Origin: an uncultured Sphingomonas sp.
GTDB lineage: Bacteria; Pseudomonadota; Alphaproteobacteria; Sphingomonadales; Sphingomonadaceae
Direction of reading: 5' to 3'
Assembly: GCF_937871615.1 (NCBI RefSeq)
Contig: NZ_CALMPA010000039.1
Coordinates: 1-64,000, forward strand
DNA: 64,000 nucleotides
Below, piece by piece: positions 18,390 through 27,785 of this stretch. The notes under the pieces were generated by a model. It did no database searches. It worked only from the letters and a program-made list of their open reading frames with translations, and had not been told where the DNA came from. The translations under genes were made by a program, and so were the position numbers. Numbering within the stretch: position 1 is the first letter of the stretch; every line of letters starts with the position of its first letter.

Positions 18390-20044
18390 TGCGCATTCGC
18401 TCAACGCCGATCGGGGTGCCGCTCGCCGCCGCCCTTGCCTCCGCCGCGGTCGTCGCGACCCCGGCTGCGGCGCCCGCCCAGTCCGCGCCCGCCGCAAACG
18501 CGCCCATCGTCCAGCTCGCCACCAATCGTGGCCGGCTGATAACGCTGGCCCGCCCGATGAGCGATCTGTTCGTCGCCAATTCGGACATCGCGGATGTGCA
18601 GGTGCGTTCGCCCACGCAGCTTTATATCTTCGGCAAGAAGGCGGGCGAAACGACTGTCTCGGCCACGTCGAAGACCGGCCAGGTCGTCTATTCGACCACG
18701 GTTCGCGTCGGCAACAATTTCGACTCGATCGGCCAGATGCTCAAGCTGGCGATGCCCGAGGCCGCGATCACCGCGACGACGATGAACGGCGTGGTGCTGT
18801 TGACCGGCACCGTCGCGCAGCCCGATGACGGCGCGGAGGCCGAACGCCTCGTCACCGCCTTCGTGGGTGAAGGCACGAAGGTAATCAGCCGCTTGCGCAC
18901 CGCGACCCCGTTGCAGGTGAACCTTCAGGTGCGCTTCGCCGAGGTGAGCCGCAGCTTCGTCAAGAATATCGGCTCGAACATCCTGACGCGCGACACCTCC
19001 GGCGGGTTCACGTTCGGCGTGGCATCCGGGCGAAATCCCGGCACGATCACCGGCAGCAGCACGAATACAGCCGGCCTGCCGCTTGTCGATCCTTCGACCC
19101 GGTTCGGCTTTCCTCCCGGCACCATCCCGCCGCAGCCATTCGATCCGCGAACCGGGCTGTTCGCCACCGGCACGCAATATACGTTCACGCAAAGCACCAC
19201 GGATCGCACCACGCTTGGCCTCGCGGGCCGATTGTTCGGGCTGGACGTGCTTCAGGCGCTCGATCTCGGCGAGCGGCTCGGCCAGGTGACGAGCCTCGCC
19301 AATCCCAACCTCACCGCGCTTTCCGGCGAGACCGGCACGTTCCTCGCGGGCGGCGAAATCCCGATCCCGATCGCGCAGGGGCTTGGCGCGGTGTCGATCG
19401 AATATAAGCAATATGGCGTCAGCCTCGCCTACACCCCCACGGTGTTGGCGGACGGGCGGATCAGCCTGCGCGTGCGCCCCGAGGTATCGCAGCTTTCGTC
19501 CGACGGCGCGGTTACCTTCCAGGGCACGTCGATCCCGGCGATCACCACGCGGCGCGCGGAAACCACGGTGGAGCTTGGCTCCGGCCAGAGCTTCATGATC
19601 GCGGGCCTGTTGCAGAACACGCACAACAACTCGATCGACAAGACCCCCGGCGTCGGCGATCTGCCGATCCTCGGCGCGCTGTTCCGCTCCAACGGGTTCC
19701 AGCGCAACGAAACCGAGCTGGTGATCGTCATCACGCCCTATCTGGTGAAGCCGGTCAACGCGAACGACATCGTGCTGCCGACCGACGGCTACAAGGCGCC
19801 GACCGATCTCGATCGTATCCTGTTCGGCCAGCTTGGCGGCGGGACGAGCGGCGGCGCGCGCCCGAAGCCGTCGATGGAGGCCGGGCCGCCCGCCCAGCCC
19901 GCCGTCGGCGCAGCCGCGCCGGTCGCCCCGATCCCCACGCCCGAACCACGTCGTGACGACGCGGATCGCAAGGCCGCGATCAAGCCCAAGGGCAAGGCGG
20001 CGCCCGCCGCCGTCGCCCCGGCCCCCGGCTTCTCGATCAATTGA
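18386..20044 (+). CDS. cpaC: Tad pilus outer-membrane secretin CpaC
   Basis: A 552-residue secretin subunit. It has a signal peptide (to about residue 33), an N-terminal pilus-assembly domain (ITLARPMSDLFVANSDIADVQV), a BON-like segment (about 110-170) and the secretin domain. The latter shows VTSLANPNLTALSGETGTFLAGGEIPIPI, the VxPEVSQL-type strand and the C-terminal signature TPGVGDLPILGALFRS. The tail after about residue 470 is Pro/Ala/Lys-rich. It forms the outer-membrane ring through which Flp pili leave. The 3' end overlaps cpaD's upstream region. Confidence 0.94.
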   Translation: MMRIRSTPIGVPLAAALASAAVVATPAAAPAQSAPAANAPIVQLATNRGRLITLARPMSDLFVANSDIADVQVRSPTQLYIFGKKAGETTVSATSKTGQVVYSTTVRVGNNFDSIGQMLKLAMPEAAITATTMNGVVLLTGTVAQPDDGAEAERLVTAFVGEGTKVISRLRTATPLQVNLQVRFAEVSRSFVKNIGSNILTRDTSGGFTFGVASGRNPGTITGSSTNTAGLPLVDPSTRFGFPPGTIPPQPFDPRTGLFATGTQYTFTQSTTDRTTLGLAGRLFGLDVLQALDLGERLGQVTSLANPNLTALSGETGTFLAGGEIPIPIAQGLGAVSIEYKQYGVSLAYTPTVLADGRISLRVRPEVSQLSSDGAVTFQGTSIPAITTRRAETTVELGSGQSFMIAGLLQNTHNNSIDKTPGVGDLPILGALFRSNGFQRNETELVIVITPYLVKPVNANDIVLPTDGYKAPTDLDRILFGQLGGGTSGGARPKPSMEAGPPAQPAVGAAAPVAPIPTPEPRRDDADRKAAIKPKGKAAPAAVAPAPGFSIN

Positions 20045-20067
20045 CCCGCCAACCCGAGGACATGAAC

Positions 20068-20703
20068 ATGGTCAAGCGCACCCTGCTCCTCGCCGTTCTG
20101 CCCGCCATCGTTCTTGGCGGTTGCAGCGGCACCAAGAATCGCGGGCTCGAATCCGTCCACCAGCCGGTGGTCAGCCGCACCGATTACAGCTTCGACGTTG
20201 CCACCGCCCCCGGCGGGCTGGCGCCCGGCGAGGAACAGCGGCTTGCCGGCTGGATGAATTCGCTCCGCCTCGGCTACGGCGACAGCGTGGCGATCGACGA
20301 TCCCGCCGGGGTCAGCCCGGCGGCGCGCAACGCGGTGACGCGTTCGGCGGCGCGCTTCGGCCTGCTCGTCGGGGAGAGCGCCGCGATCACCGGCGCCCCC
20401 GTCGTTCCCGGCACGTTGCGCGTGGTGGTCAGCCGCACGCGCGCGCGCGTTCCCAATTGCCCTGATTTCTCGCGCACGCGCCAGCCCGAGTTCGAGAGCA
20501 ACACCTCGTCCAACCAGGGGTGCGCGATCAACTCGAACCTTGCCGCGATGGTCGCCAATCCGCTCGATCTGGTGCGCGGGGAGCCGGGCACGCAGGTCTA
20601 TGACGCGGCGACCGGCACGCGCGCGATCACCGAATATCGCCAGGCGAAGCCGACCGGAAACGGCGGCACGACGCTGAAAACCGAAAAAGCCGGGAGCAAG
20701 TAA
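20068..20703 (+). CDS. cpaD: Pilus assembly lipoprotein CpaD
   Basis: A 211-residue lipoprotein with signal MVKRTLLLAVLPAIVLGGC; the cysteine is a lipobox site. The mature part carries the CpaD features: LAPGEEQRLAGWMNSL (a short peptidoglycan-binding-like segment), VVSRTRARVPNCPDF and the C-terminal SNQGCAINSNLAAMVANPLDLV. CpaD helps place the secretin in the outer membrane. ATG at 20068 has GAGGA seven bases upstream; ATG at 20062 and an earlier TTG are less well placed. It ends one base before cpaE. Confidence 0.9.
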   Translation: MVKRTLLLAVLPAIVLGGCSGTKNRGLESVHQPVVSRTDYSFDVATAPGGLAPGEEQRLAGWMNSLRLGYGDSVAIDDPAGVSPAARNAVTRSAARFGLLVGESAAITGAPVVPGTLRVVVSRTRARVPNCPDFSRTRQPEFESNTSSNQGCAINSNLAAMVANPLDLVRGEPGTQVYDAATGTRAITEYRQAKPTGNGGTTLKTEKAGSK

Positions 20704-20704
20704 G

Positions 20705-22000
20705 ATGAATGCCCCATGGAAGCCCGCCGGCGTGGCGCATCGCGAACCGTTCGTCGCCTTCGTCTGCGATGAAACGACGGCGGAGGCGATCCGCCCCGTC
20801 GCCACCGAAATGGGCTGGTCGACGGACAAGGTGAACAAGGGCGGGCTGCGCAACGCGGTCCAGTCGCTGTCCGTTTCGGCTAGTCCGCAGATACTGTTCG
20901 TCGATCTCGCGGAATCCGGCGATCCATTGAGCGACATCAATTCGCTGGCGGAGGTCTGCGAGCCGGGAACCGTCGTGATCGCGGCGGGCCAGATCAACGA
21001 TGTGCGGCTGTATCGCGATCTCGTGGCAAGCGGCATCCAGGATTATCTGCTGAAACCGATCAGCCCGGACGCGCTGCGCGAGGCCTTCAGCCATGCTCAG
21101 GCGATGCTCAACGCGCCAAAGGCCGTCGAAGGCGGCGCCGTCGATCGCCCGCATCATGCCGTGGCGGTAATCGGCACACGCGGCGGCACCGGCGCCTCGA
21201 CCATCGCAACTTCGCTCGCCTGGCTGATGAGCGAGAAACAGCAGCGCACCACCGCGATGCTCGATCTCGACGTGCATTTCGGCACCGGCGCGCTCGCGCT
21301 CGATCTGGAGCCGGGACGCGGCCTCACCGACGCGATCGAGAACCCCAGCCGCATCGACGGCCTGTTCATCGAACGCGCCATGATCCGCGCCTCGGACAAG
21401 CTTTCCGTCCTGTCGGCGGAGGCCCCGATCAGTTCGCCGATCGTCACCGATGGCTCCGCCTTCTTCCAGTTGCAGGAGGAGATGCGCGCCGCGTTCGAAT
21501 GCACCGTGGTCGATCTGCCGCGCAACATGCTCGTCGCCCATCCGCATCTGGTCAGCGACATGCAATGCGCGGTGATCGTTACCGAGCTGACGCTGGCGGC
21601 GGCGCGCGATACGATCCGTATCCTTCCATGGCTGAAATCCAATGCGCCGCACATGTCGGTGATGCTGGTCGCCAATCGCGTGCATCCGGGGCAGCAGCTC
21701 GAAATCTCGCGCAAGGATTTCGAAGGCTCGATCGAGCGCAAGATCGACTTCGTCGTTCCGTTCGATCAGAAGCTCGCGGCGCAGGCCGCCAAGCTGGGCA
21801 AGCCGCTTGCCGAGGCCGGCAAGGGCTCCAAGACGATCGTGCCCCTCGCCCAACTCGCCACCCGTCTCTGTGCGGCGGGCGATGCCGAAGGGGAGAAGAA
21901 CACCCCGGACAAGGGCACGAAGGGCGGATCGCTGATGGAGCGATTCACCGATCTGAAATCCCTCCTGCCCAAGAAGCAGGCCGGAGCGAAAGCGAAGTGA
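20705..22000 (+). CDS. cpaE: Tad pilus assembly ATPase-like protein CpaE
   Basis: A 431-residue MinD/ParA-like protein. Residues 15-140 form a degenerate receiver-like domain (ILFVDLAESGDPL, then DYLLKPISPDAL), and the ATPase-like domain begins at GTRGGTGASTIA. As in other CpaE proteins, the deviant Walker A has Ala-Ser where MinD has Lys-Thr. MLDLDVHFGTGALALDL and VVDLPRNM are further markers. CpaE localises the pilus machinery to a pole. It is followed after only 55 bp by tadB. The cpaF ATPase gene that usually follows cpaE is not here. Confidence 0.92.
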   Translation: MNAPWKPAGVAHREPFVAFVCDETTAEAIRPVATEMGWSTDKVNKGGLRNAVQSLSVSASPQILFVDLAESGDPLSDINSLAEVCEPGTVVIAAGQINDVRLYRDLVASGIQDYLLKPISPDALREAFSHAQAMLNAPKAVEGGAVDRPHHAVAVIGTRGGTGASTIATSLAWLMSEKQQRTTAMLDLDVHFGTGALALDLEPGRGLTDAIENPSRIDGLFIERAMIRASDKLSVLSAEAPISSPIVTDGSAFFQLQEEMRAAFECTVVDLPRNMLVAHPHLVSDMQCAVIVTELTLAAARDTIRILPWLKSNAPHMSVMLVANRVHPGQQLEISRKDFEGSIERKIDFVVPFDQKLAAQAAKLGKPLAEAGKGSKTIVPLAQLATRLCAAGDAEGEKNTPDKGTKGGSLMERFTDLKSLLPKKQAGAKAK

Positions 22001-22055
22001 TCGCGACCGCGCGCCTTCCCGCGCGCGGTCGCCGTCCAGGATAAGTGAGGGCGCG

Positions 22056-23030
22056 ATGCCGTTGATGCCGATTGCGATGCTTGCACTGGGCGCGCTGTGC
22101 GTGATGGGGATGATCGCGTTCGCCTTCGCCGGCCCCTCCACGGCGCGGGCCAGCGGGCGCCGGCTGAGCGCGCTGCGCGAGCGCCACTCCACCTCTCCCG
22201 CGCTCGCGGTCGAGGCGCAGATGCGCAGCATCACCGGCAAGAACGCCACCAAGGCGGACAAGGCGGCGATGCGCTTCCTGCCGAAGCCCGCCGAGCTGAA
22301 AAAGCGCCTGCACCGTTCCGGCAAGAGCTGGACGCTCGGCCAATATGGCATCGCCACGCTCGGCATCACCGCGGTCATCACGCTCCTGCTTTCGCTGAAG
22401 GGGCTTCCGCTGCTGCTTTCGCTGCTGGTCGGGCTGGGCTTTGGCGCGGGGATACCGCATTATATCGTCGGCTATTTCATCAAGCGCCGGCTCGCGCAGT
22501 TCAACGCGAAATTCCCCGATGCGATCGAACTGCTCGTGCGCGGCCTGCGCTCGGGCCTGCCGATCACCGAAACCATGTCCGTCGTCGGAAGCGAGGTTCC
22601 CGGCCCCGTCGGCGAGGAATTCCGCACCGTTTCGGACAAGATGAAGATCGGCCGTTCGATGGAAGTGGCGTTGCAGGAAACCGCAGACCGGATCAACACG
22701 CCCGAATTCCAGTTCTTCTGCATCACCATCGCGATCCAGCGCGAAACCGGCGGCAACCTCGCCGAAACCTTGCAGAATCTCGCGACGGTGCTGCGTCAGC
22801 GCGGCCAGATGAAGCTGAAGATCAAGGCCATGTCCTCGGAATCCAAGGCATCGGCCTATATCATCGGCGCGCTGCCGTTCATCGTGTTCATCCTCATCTG
22901 GTTCATCAACGGCGCCTATATGCAGACCTTCTTCGTCGATCAGCGGCTAATGGTCGCAGGCGGCGGTGCGATGGTGTGGATGAGCATCGGCGCGTTCATC
23001 ATGGCCAAGATGATAAACTTCGAGATCTGA
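22056..23030 (+). CDS. tadB: Tad pilus inner-membrane protein TadB (T2SS F domain)
   Basis: A 324-residue membrane protein. It has an N-terminal anchor (6-27), a pair of membrane spans around 100-145 and 270-320, and a T2SS-F domain between them. The F domain shows FPDAIELLVRGLRSGLPITETM and FQFFCITIAIQRETGGNLAETLQNLATVLRQR, the standard TadB motif. It forms the inner-membrane platform of the Flp pilus with TadC. The coding strand continues with tadC 4 bp downstream. Confidence 0.94.
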   Translation: MPLMPIAMLALGALCVMGMIAFAFAGPSTARASGRRLSALRERHSTSPALAVEAQMRSITGKNATKADKAAMRFLPKPAELKKRLHRSGKSWTLGQYGIATLGITAVITLLLSLKGLPLLLSLLVGLGFGAGIPHYIVGYFIKRRLAQFNAKFPDAIELLVRGLRSGLPITETMSVVGSEVPGPVGEEFRTVSDKMKIGRSMEVALQETADRINTPEFQFFCITIAIQRETGGNLAETLQNLATVLRQRGQMKLKIKAMSSESKASAYIIGALPFIVFILIWFINGAYMQTFFVDQRLMVAGGGAMVWMSIGAFIMAKMINFEI

Positions 23031-23034
23031 CGCG

Positions 23035-24036
23035 ATGGAAACGGTACAGAATCCGACACTGCTTGGGGTCGATGTCTATCTCGCCGCGACGATCCTGTCG
23101 GGCATTGCGACATTCGCCGTGCTGGTCGCGATCTACGCGGCGCTCAGCGTGCACGATCCGATGGCCCGTCGCGTCAAGGCGCTGAACGAGCGCCGCGAAC
23201 AGCTGAAGGCCGGCATCACCGCGTCCACCGGCAAGCGCCGCGCGAAGCTGGTGCGCCGCAGCGAAGGGGCGGATCGCATTCGCACCCTCCTCGCCTCGCT
23301 CCAAGTGTTGCAGGATAGCCAGTTGAAGGAAGCGCAGCGCAAGCTGCTTCAGGCTGGCATCCGTTCGAAGGAATGGGCGGTCGGCGTGATCTTCGGTCGG
23401 CTGGTGCTGCCGATCGTGCTTGGCGGCATCATCCTGTTCATCGTTTACGGCACCAACAGTTTCGCCGACTGGACCCCGCTCAAGCGCTACGGGCTGGTCG
23501 CGGCCACGTTCATCTTCAGCTACAAAGCGCCGGATATCTTCCTGCAAAACAAGATCACCAAGCGTTCGGCGGCGATCCGCAAGGGCCTGCCCGACGCGCT
23601 CGATCTGCTGGTGATCTGCGCCGAGGCGGGGCTGACGGTCGACGCAGCCTTCCACCGGGTCGCGAAGGAACTGGGCAAGGCCTATCCCGAACTGGGCGAC
23701 GAATGCGCGCTGACCGCGATCGAACTGGGCTTTCTCACCGATCGGCGCCAGGCGTTCGAGAACTTCGCGAACCGCATCGCGCTGGATGAGGTGAAGGGCA
23801 TCGTCACCACGATGATCCAGACCGAGAAATACGGCACCCCCCTCGCCTCCGCATTGCGCGTGCTGTCCGCGGAATTCCGCAACCAGCGCATGATGCGCGC
23901 GGAGGAAAAGGCCGCCCGCCTGCCCGCGATCATGACGGTGCCGCTGATCCTGTTCATCCTGCCGGTGCTGTTCGTCGTCATTCTCGGGCCGGCGGCGTGT
24001 TCGATCAAGGATGCCTTCATCAACGGGCCTGTCTGA
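23035..24036 (+). CDS. tadC: Tad pilus inner-membrane protein TadC (T2SS F domain)
   Basis: A 333-residue partner of TadB. It has membrane spans at about 18-38, 115-160 and 300-325 and an F domain with LPDALDLLVICAEAGLTVDAAFHRVAKELGKAYPEL and KYGTPLASALRVLSAEFRNQRMMRAEEKAARLPAIMTVP, the TadC signature pattern. It is the last gene of this Tad operon. A perfect 11-bp inverted repeat covering its stop codon probably marks the transcript end. Confidence 0.93.
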   Translation: METVQNPTLLGVDVYLAATILSGIATFAVLVAIYAALSVHDPMARRVKALNERREQLKAGITASTGKRRAKLVRRSEGADRIRTLLASLQVLQDSQLKEAQRKLLQAGIRSKEWAVGVIFGRLVLPIVLGGIILFIVYGTNSFADWTPLKRYGLVAATFIFSYKAPDIFLQNKITKRSAAIRKGLPDALDLLVICAEAGLTVDAAFHRVAKELGKAYPELGDECALTAIELGFLTDRRQAFENFANRIALDEVKGIVTTMIQTEKYGTPLASALRVLSAEFRNQRMMRAEEKAARLPAIMTVPLILFILPVLFVVILGPAACSIKDAFINGPV

Positions 24037-24058
24037 TCCCGCACGCGGACAGGCCCGT
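24023..24058 (+). terminator. Hairpin over the tadC stop codon
   Basis: The arms ACGGGCCTGTC (24023-24033) and GACAGGCCCGT (24048-24058) are perfect complements with a 14-base loop that includes the tadC stop. No T-run follows, so this is a candidate transcription end or mRNA-stabilising hairpin rather than a textbook intrinsic terminator. Confidence 0.45.
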
Positions 24059-24152
24059 CGACCCGGCCATAATCGCGTGCCCGACGCGATTGGGCCAAGC
24101 TTCCGCCGCAATCGCTTGGCAAGGCCGAGCCTGACCGATTAAAGGCCGGGAC

Positions 24153-24395
24153 ATGAGCGACCGCGATACCATCCTCACCGCCATCAAGGCGCAGATCGAA
24201 GCTTTCAACAAGAAGGGCATCGCGATCACCGATGCGACCACATTTCAGGGCGATCTGGAATGGGACAGCCTGACGGTGATGGATTTCGTCGCCGCGATCG
24301 AAGACGAATTCGACATCATCATCACGATGAACATGCAGGCGGAAATCGAGACGGTCGGCCAGCTCGCCGACGCCGTTGCCAAGCTGAAGGCCTGA
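24153..24395 (+). CDS. Acyl carrier protein, sphingolipid-type
   Basis: An 80-residue acyl carrier protein with the phosphopantetheine attachment serine in EWDSLTVMDF. It lacks the usual DSLD/E motif of fatty-acid-synthase AcpP, having DSLT instead. It lies one base upstream of serine palmitoyltransferase. In Caulobacter and other sphingolipid producers an ACP gene sits beside spt and is needed for sphingolipid synthesis. By analogy, this one probably carries the acyl chain condensed with serine. It begins a new transcription unit after the tadC hairpin. Confidence 0.9.
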   Translation: MSDRDTILTAIKAQIEAFNKKGIAITDATTFQGDLEWDSLTVMDFVAAIEDEFDIIITMNMQAEIETVGQLADAVAKLKA

Positions 24396-24396
24396 G

Positions 24397-25656
24397 ATGA
24401 GCGATAGCGGATTGCAATCCGACGTTTCCCCGGCAGGCGCGCCGATCGCCGCCGAAAGAGACCTGTTCGACAAGTTCAATCCGCTGATCGCGGAACGGGA
24501 GGCGCTGCTGTCATCCGGCCTGCGCGATCCGTTCGGCATCGTGATGGAGGAGGTGAAATCCCCCACCGTCGCGGTAATCAAGGGCCGCGAGACGATCCTG
24601 CTCGGCACGTATAATTATATGGGGATGACGTTCGATCCGGACGTGATCGCCGCGGGCAAGGAAGCGTTCGACAAATTCGGCACCGGCACCAACGGCAGCC
24701 GCGCGCTCAACGGCACCTTCCACGATCATATGGAGGTGGAACAGGCACTGCGCGAATTCTACGGCATGTCCGGCGCGATCGTCTTCTCCACCGGCTATCA
24801 GGCCAATCTCGGCGTGATTTCCGCGATCGCCGGCAAGGGCGAATATATCATCCTCGATGCCGACAGCCATGCCTCGATCTACGATGGCTGCGCGATGGGC
24901 AATGCGGAGGTGGTGCGCTTCCGTCATAATTCGGTCGAGGATCTCGACAAGCGGCTGGGGCGCCTGCCGAAGGAGCCGGGCAAGCTCGTCGTGCTCGAAG
25001 GCGTCTATTCGATGCTCGGCGATGTCGCGCCGCTTAAGGAAATGGTCGCCGTCGCCAGGAAGCATGGCGCGATGGTGCTGGTCGACGAGGCGCATTCGAT
25101 GGGCTTCTTCGGCGCGCACGGGCGCGGGGTTTACGAGGAACAGGGGCTGGAGGATCAGGTCGATTTCGTGATCGGCACCTTCTCCAAGTCGGTCGGCACG
25201 GTCGGCGGCTTCTGCGTTTCGAACCATCCGAAATTCGATATCCTGCGCTTCGTCTGCCGCCCGTATATCTTCACCGCCAGCCTGCCCCCGGCAGTGATGG
25301 CGAGCGCCGCCGTCTCGATCCGCAAGCTGATGCACGCGCACAACAAGCGCGCGCATCTGTGGGAAAACACGCGGCAATTGCACGGCGGGCTGCAGCGTCT
25401 TGGCTTCCGCCTGCCGACGGAGGAGCCGCAATCCGCCGTGGTCGCGGTACTGCTCGACGATCAGGAACAGGCGGTGGCGATGTGGCACGCGCTGCTGGAG
25501 GCGGGGCTTTACGTCAACGTCGCGCGCCCGCCCGCCACCCCCGCCGGGACGTTCCTGCTGCGCTGCTCCGTCTGCGCGGAGCATACGAGCGAGCAGATCG
25601 CGCGGGTGATCGCGATGTTCGAGGGCGCCGGCCGCGCGACGGGGGCGATCGCCTGA
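24397..25656 (+). CDS. spt: Serine palmitoyltransferase
   Basis: A 419-residue PLP enzyme of the alpha-oxoamine synthase family that condenses L-serine with a long-chain acyl thioester to 3-oxosphinganine. It shows NYMGMTFDPDVI, GTGTNGSRALNGTFHDHMEVE, DADSHASIYDG (the ring-stacking His), LVDEAHSMGFFGAHGRG and GTFSKSVGTVGGF with the PLP lysine near residue 265. The length matches the soluble Sphingomonas enzyme (about 420 residues) and the ACP neighbour supports SPT over KBL or BioF. This gene is the strongest sign of a sphingolipid-making organism. Confidence 0.92.
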   Translation: MSDSGLQSDVSPAGAPIAAERDLFDKFNPLIAEREALLSSGLRDPFGIVMEEVKSPTVAVIKGRETILLGTYNYMGMTFDPDVIAAGKEAFDKFGTGTNGSRALNGTFHDHMEVEQALREFYGMSGAIVFSTGYQANLGVISAIAGKGEYIILDADSHASIYDGCAMGNAEVVRFRHNSVEDLDKRLGRLPKEPGKLVVLEGVYSMLGDVAPLKEMVAVARKHGAMVLVDEAHSMGFFGAHGRGVYEEQGLEDQVDFVIGTFSKSVGTVGGFCVSNHPKFDILRFVCRPYIFTASLPPAVMASAAVSIRKLMHAHNKRAHLWENTRQLHGGLQRLGFRLPTEEPQSAVVAVLLDDQEQAVAMWHALLEAGLYVNVARPPATPAGTFLLRCSVCAEHTSEQIARVIAMFEGAGRATGAIA

Positions 25657-25732
25657 TATTCCCGGTGCGCCCGGTCGGTCGATCCGCCGGGCGCGCTTTT
25701 CCAGCGCCGCATCGTCTGATAGTGATCCGCTG

Positions 25733-27685
25733 GTGAGCGCGAACCTCGGGGGAACCATTCCGAAAGGATCGGTAGCGAAGCTGCGCACCGTCATGCTGGC
25801 CGTGATGGGCGTGCTGGGCGTCGCCGTGCTTTTCGGCCTGATCGTCACGCTGGGCGAAGCGAACCGCCAGCGCGATCGCGCGATCCGGCTCCAGTCGCAC
25901 AGCTATGACATCATGGTGCTGGCGCGGACGCTGGGGGGCACCATCGCCCAATCCGAAGCCTCGCTCGGCCGCTTCGTCATCTCCGGCGATAAGCAACTCG
26001 GTCGGCTCTATTACGACGACTGGCAATTCGCCGGAAAGCAGATCGACCGGCTGGGGACGCTGACCCGGCAGAACGACAGCCAGGCGAAGCGCATGGACGA
26101 GTTGCGCCGCGCCTATGACGAGCGCGGCAAGGAACTGTCGCTGATCGCGCTCAACACCAATTACGGCAAGAACAGCCAGGCATTGTCGCTCTATTATCGG
26201 GCGCGCGAAGCCCCGTCGCTGGCGGCGATCAACCGCGCGCTGGAGGAGATCACCCGCAGCGAACGCGATCTGCTCGATCAGCGCACGCGAGAGACGCGCG
26301 CGGCGATCGAGCGATCGGCGAAGCTCGCCCGGATATTGTCCGCCTTCGGCATCCTCATCTTGCTCGGCGCGATCACGCTCGGCGCGCTCACCGTGCGCGC
26401 ACTGACCGAGCGCGGCGTCGCGCAGGCAGAGGCCGCCGCCCAGCGCGAGCGGGCGGATGGGTTCGCTGCCGCCGTGGCGGTCGCCACCGCCGAACTGCGC
26501 GACCAGGAGGCCCGGCTGCGACAGGTGCAGAAAATGGAAGCGGTGGGCCAGCTCACCGGCGGCATCGCACATGATTTCAACAATATGCTTGCCGTAGTGA
26601 TGGGCGGGCTTGAACTTGCCCAGCGCGGCTTGGCCGACGCCAGCGCGAACGCGGAGAGCCGCCGCCACATCGACAGCGCGATGGAAGGCGCGAAGCGCGC
26701 CGCCGCGCTGACCGGCCAGTTGCTCACCTTCGCCCGCGAAACCGCGATCAATCCCGAGGTGATGGCGGTCGACGATCTGCTGCGCGGTATGTCCGAACTG
26801 CTCGACCGGACGCTGGGCGACGCGATCACCGTCACCATCCACGATCGCAGCGCTGGATGGCGGCTGCGCGCCGATCGCGTCCAGCTCGAAAACAGCCTGG
26901 TCAATCTCGCGGTGAATGCGCGCGATGCGATGGACGGGCGCGGCACACTGACCATCGCCGCCGGCACCGCGACGCTGGCGGAAGGCGAGCGCGAATGCGC
27001 GCCGGGCGATTATCTCACCATCGCGGTTACGGACACCGGCTGCGGCATGACGCCTGAAACAGCCGAGCGCGCCTTCGAGCCGTTCTTCACCACCAAGCCG
27101 GTCGGCAAGGGCACGGGGCTTGGCCTCAGCCAGATATTCGCCTTTGTCCGGCAACAGCGTGGCGCGATCGCGATCGCCTCGGCACCCGGCCAGGGCACGA
27201 CGATCACGCTCTATTTTCCGCGCGACGCGAGCGCCCTTGCCACAACACCCCCCGCCCAGCCCATTCAGCGCGCGCCCGCGGCAGTGACAGCCGCGCTTGA
27301 GGTGCTGGTGGTGGAGGACGATCCCCGCGTGCTTGCGGCGACCGTAGGCGCGCTCAAGGAACTGGGGCATGATCCGATCCCCTGCGATGATCCGCTGCTT
27401 GCCCCGAGCGTGCTTGCCAAGCATCAAACCGTCGGCCTCATCATCTCCGACGTGCTGATGCCCGCCCGCACCGGGCCTGAGATGATCGCGGCGCTCGATG
27501 CGCGCCATGCCCATATTCCTGTGCTGTTCGTTACCGGCTACGCCGGCGAACTGGCGGAGACGGGCGGATTCGGTGGCCACCATGTGCTGCGCAAGCCCTT
27601 CACGCTGGCCGCGCTCGAACGCGCGATTTCCGCGGCGACCAGCGCGGATCGCGCGCTTGCGGCCCCAGGCGTTCCGGCGGAATAG
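25733..27685 (+). CDS. CHASE3-containing hybrid sensor histidine kinase with receiver domain
   Basis: A 650-residue membrane hybrid kinase starting at GTG. Membrane spans lie at about 20-40 and 200-222, enclosing a CHASE3-like periplasmic helical domain (about 42-195). A HisKA phosphoacceptor follows (GGIAHDFNN, His280), then an HATPase domain with NLAVNARDAMDGRG, DTGCGMT and GKGTGLGLS. A C-terminal receiver has VVEDDPRVL, the phosphorylated Asp in ISDVLMPARTG and LRKPF at the end. No separate DNA-binding regulator is adjacent, so its output is unknown. It is placed between spt and the lptF/lptG pair, 76 bp after spt. Confidence 0.92.
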   Translation: MSANLGGTIPKGSVAKLRTVMLAVMGVLGVAVLFGLIVTLGEANRQRDRAIRLQSHSYDIMVLARTLGGTIAQSEASLGRFVISGDKQLGRLYYDDWQFAGKQIDRLGTLTRQNDSQAKRMDELRRAYDERGKELSLIALNTNYGKNSQALSLYYRAREAPSLAAINRALEEITRSERDLLDQRTRETRAAIERSAKLARILSAFGILILLGAITLGALTVRALTERGVAQAEAAAQRERADGFAAAVAVATAELRDQEARLRQVQKMEAVGQLTGGIAHDFNNMLAVVMGGLELAQRGLADASANAESRRHIDSAMEGAKRAAALTGQLLTFARETAINPEVMAVDDLLRGMSELLDRTLGDAITVTIHDRSAGWRLRADRVQLENSLVNLAVNARDAMDGRGTLTIAAGTATLAEGERECAPGDYLTIAVTDTGCGMTPETAERAFEPFFTTKPVGKGTGLGLSQIFAFVRQQRGAIAIASAPGQGTTITLYFPRDASALATTPPAQPIQRAPAAVTAALEVLVVEDDPRVLAATVGALKELGHDPIPCDDPLLAPSVLAKHQTVGLIISDVLMPARTGPEMIAALDARHAHIPVLFVTGYAGELAETGGFGGHHVLRKPFTLAALERAISAATSADRALAAPGVPAE

Positions 27686-27785
27686 TCGCCATGGGCGCGG
27701 GGGCCGATATTTCGGCTGACGCCCGGCGTTCGGCCTCCTATACCGCCCCGATAGTCCAGCAGCGACGAGTGACCGTTACCCGCCC

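Noticed and set aside
20705-22000. The lack of the usual Walker A lysine-threonine in CpaE, at first suggestive of a broken ATPase
   Set aside because: The Gly-Gly-x-Gly-Ala-Ser form is the usual one in CpaE proteins, so this is not damage.
25514-27583. A 689-codon open frame on the minus strand
   Set aside because: It overlaps the whole hybrid kinase gene and the SPT end; it is a shadow frame without recognisable motifs.
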